6,864 nucleotides of DNA from Nitrospinota bacterium (GTDB lineage: Bacteria; Tectomicrobia; Entotheonellia; J063), in assembly GCA_003696125.1 (NCBI GenBank), contig RFHZ01000224.1, positions 1 through 6,864 of the forward strand, in the 5' to 3' direction. This document shows, piece after piece, positions 5,836 to 6,864 of the stretch. Numbering within the stretch: position 1 is the first letter of the stretch; every line of letters begins with the position of its first letter. The notes below the pieces were generated by a model. The model did not search any database and had not been told where the DNA came from. It worked only from the letters and a program-made list of their open reading frames with translations. The translations under genes were made by a program, and so were the position numbers.

Positions 5836-6864
5836 ATGCCTCAGAGAGTCACCATCACCTTTCATCCCGTGCACAAACACCTCCGCGTTCCGGCCGGCAC
5901 CACCGTGCTCGAAGCGGCAGAAAGGCTGGAGTTATCGATCGATTCCTCCTGTGGAGGCCAGGGGACCTGTGGAAAATGCCGGGTTCGTCTCCTGGAAGGG
6001 GAGGAGGAGTTTAGCCCGCCCGAACTGGAGCATCTCTCCCCGGAGGAGCGCTCCCAGGGGATACGGCTGGCCTGTTGCCTCTCCATCACCTCTCCCCTTA
6101 CCGTAGAGCTCCTCAACGTCTATGTTATCCCCTCGGCAAAACTGAAAATCCTGGGTCGGGAACGGGCAGGGGAGGTGAAAAGTGAGGTGCAGCGACATGT
6201 CGTTCGCCTCTCTCCTCCCCTCTTGGGGGAACATCGCTCCCTCTGGGCAGCAATCGAAACCCGGCTTCCCACCACGTACAGGCTAAACCCTCGAGTCCTG
6301 GCTGCCCTTCCCGCCTCGCTCTGGTTTCAACAGGAGACCCTGACCATCACCACTTTCGGCGATCAACTCCTCGACATAGAGGCGGGAGATACTCCCGAAC
6401 AATGCTATGGGGTGGCCATCGATATCGGCACCACCACCCTTGCCGCCTATCTCCTGGATCTGCGAAGCGGTCATCTCCTTGCCTCGGCGGCCAAAGCCAA
6501 CGGGCAGCAGCGATACGGGGCCGATGTGGTCTCACGCATCAAGTTTGCCCAGGAGAGGGAAGAGGGGCGAATCCGCCTGCAACGAAGGCTGCTGGCCGAT
6601 CTGAATCACCTGATCGCTTCCCTCTGTCACGAGGTACAGATCGACCGTGCCCATGTCTACCGGCTGGTCCTGGTGGGGAACACGGCCATGTTCCACTTTT
6701 TCTTCGGCCTGGACCCTTACAGCCTCGGTACCGCCCCCTATATCCCTCTCTGGGATGGGGAGGCGACCTTTAGCGCCCAGGAACTGGGGATTGCCGTCAA
6801 CCGGCACGCCGTAGGAACCTTTTTACCCCCCCTGGCCGGTTTTGTCGGCTCCGATACCCTGGCC
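5836..6864 (+). CDS. Ferredoxin-ASKHA protein, RACo-like corrinoid activation family (DUF4445/COG3894), 3' end missing
   Basis: The first 343 codons are present and open to the right edge; relatives run to roughly 600 residues or more. Residues 3-95 form a plant-type 2Fe-2S ferredoxin domain with C39-x5-C45-x2-C48 (CGGQGTCGKC) and a fourth ligand at C80 in RLACC; the adjacent C81 is extra. A linker and middle region (about 96-190) follow. An ASKHA nucleotide-binding domain then starts with GVAIDIGTTTLAAYL (192-206), continues with NGQQRYGADVVSRI (222-235) and LVLVGNTAMFHFFFG (277-291), and reaches GFVGSD (335-340). Characterised relatives such as RACo use ATP to drive uphill reduction of cob(II)alamin on corrinoid proteins; many others have no known partner. 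No corrinoid protein or methyltransferase is in the window. The ATG at 5836 has AGAGG just upstream and lies 15 bases after the preceding gene, implying co-translation. The family call is firm, the substrate unknown. Confidence 0.92.
   Translation, partial: MPQRVTITFHPVHKHLRVPAGTTVLEAAERLELSIDSSCGGQGTCGKCRVRLLEGEEEFSPPELEHLSPEERSQGIRLACCLSITSPLTVELLNVYVIPSAKLKILGRERAGEVKSEVQRHVVRLSPPLLGEHRSLWAAIETRLPTTYRLNPRVLAALPASLWFQQETLTITTFGDQLLDIEAGDTPEQCYGVAIDIGTTTLAAYLLDLRSGHLLASAAKANGQQRYGADVVSRIKFAQEREEGRIRLQRRLLADLNHLIASLCHEVQIDRAHVYRLVLVGNTAMFHFFFGLDPYSLGTAPYIPLWDGEATFSAQELGIAVNRHAVGTFLPPLAGFVGSDTLA

Overview
The window looks like ordinary chromosomal DNA from a G+C-rich, aerobically respiring bacterium. 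It holds two cytochrome c oxidase genes (subunit II with a fused cytochrome c, so caa3-type), a multi-GAF NarL/DesK-type sensor kinase with its response regulator, an isocitrate lyase/PEP mutase superfamily enzyme, and an iron-sulfur ASKHA protein of the corrinoid-activator type. This mix, and the style of the kinase, fit Chloroflexota best. That placement is an inference from gene content and recalled family resemblance, not from a marker gene, and is only moderately likely.

Layout. Minus strand, right to left: sensor histidine kinase (4614-2671), overlapping response regulator (2678-2010), a 199-base gap, oxidase subunit II (1810-806), a 63-base gap, and oxidase subunit I (742 to the left edge, 5' part only). 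Plus strand: an oxaloacetate-decarboxylase-like enzyme (4948-5820) and, 15 bases later, the ferredoxin-ASKHA protein (5836 to the right edge, 3' end missing). The two directions separate at a 333-base divergent intergenic region with a recognisable sigma-70-type promoter for each side. No tRNA, rRNA, CRISPR array, transposase or insertion-sequence end was seen.

How it works together. Subunit II takes electrons through its C-terminal heme c and CuA centre and passes them to subunit I, which reduces oxygen and pumps protons. The kinase has two membrane helices with almost no external loop, two cytoplasmic GAF domains, and all six of its cysteines packed in the first GAF domain. This suggests internal redox, metal or gas sensing, and its position just upstream of the oxidase genes makes them a plausible target. 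The plus-strand pair looks like a separate operon. The first enzyme probably acts on a small 2-oxo acid such as oxaloacetate. The second resembles ATP-dependent reductive activators of corrinoid proteins, but no corrinoid protein or methyltransferase lies inside the window to act as its partner.

Most worth a second look: the cysteine-clustered GAF sensor beside the terminal oxidase, the pairing of a PEP-mutase-superfamily enzyme with a RACo-like activator, the extra N-terminal helices on subunit I, and inverted repeats in the leaders of both minus-strand transcription units. I did not find convincing evidence of a wholly new system.
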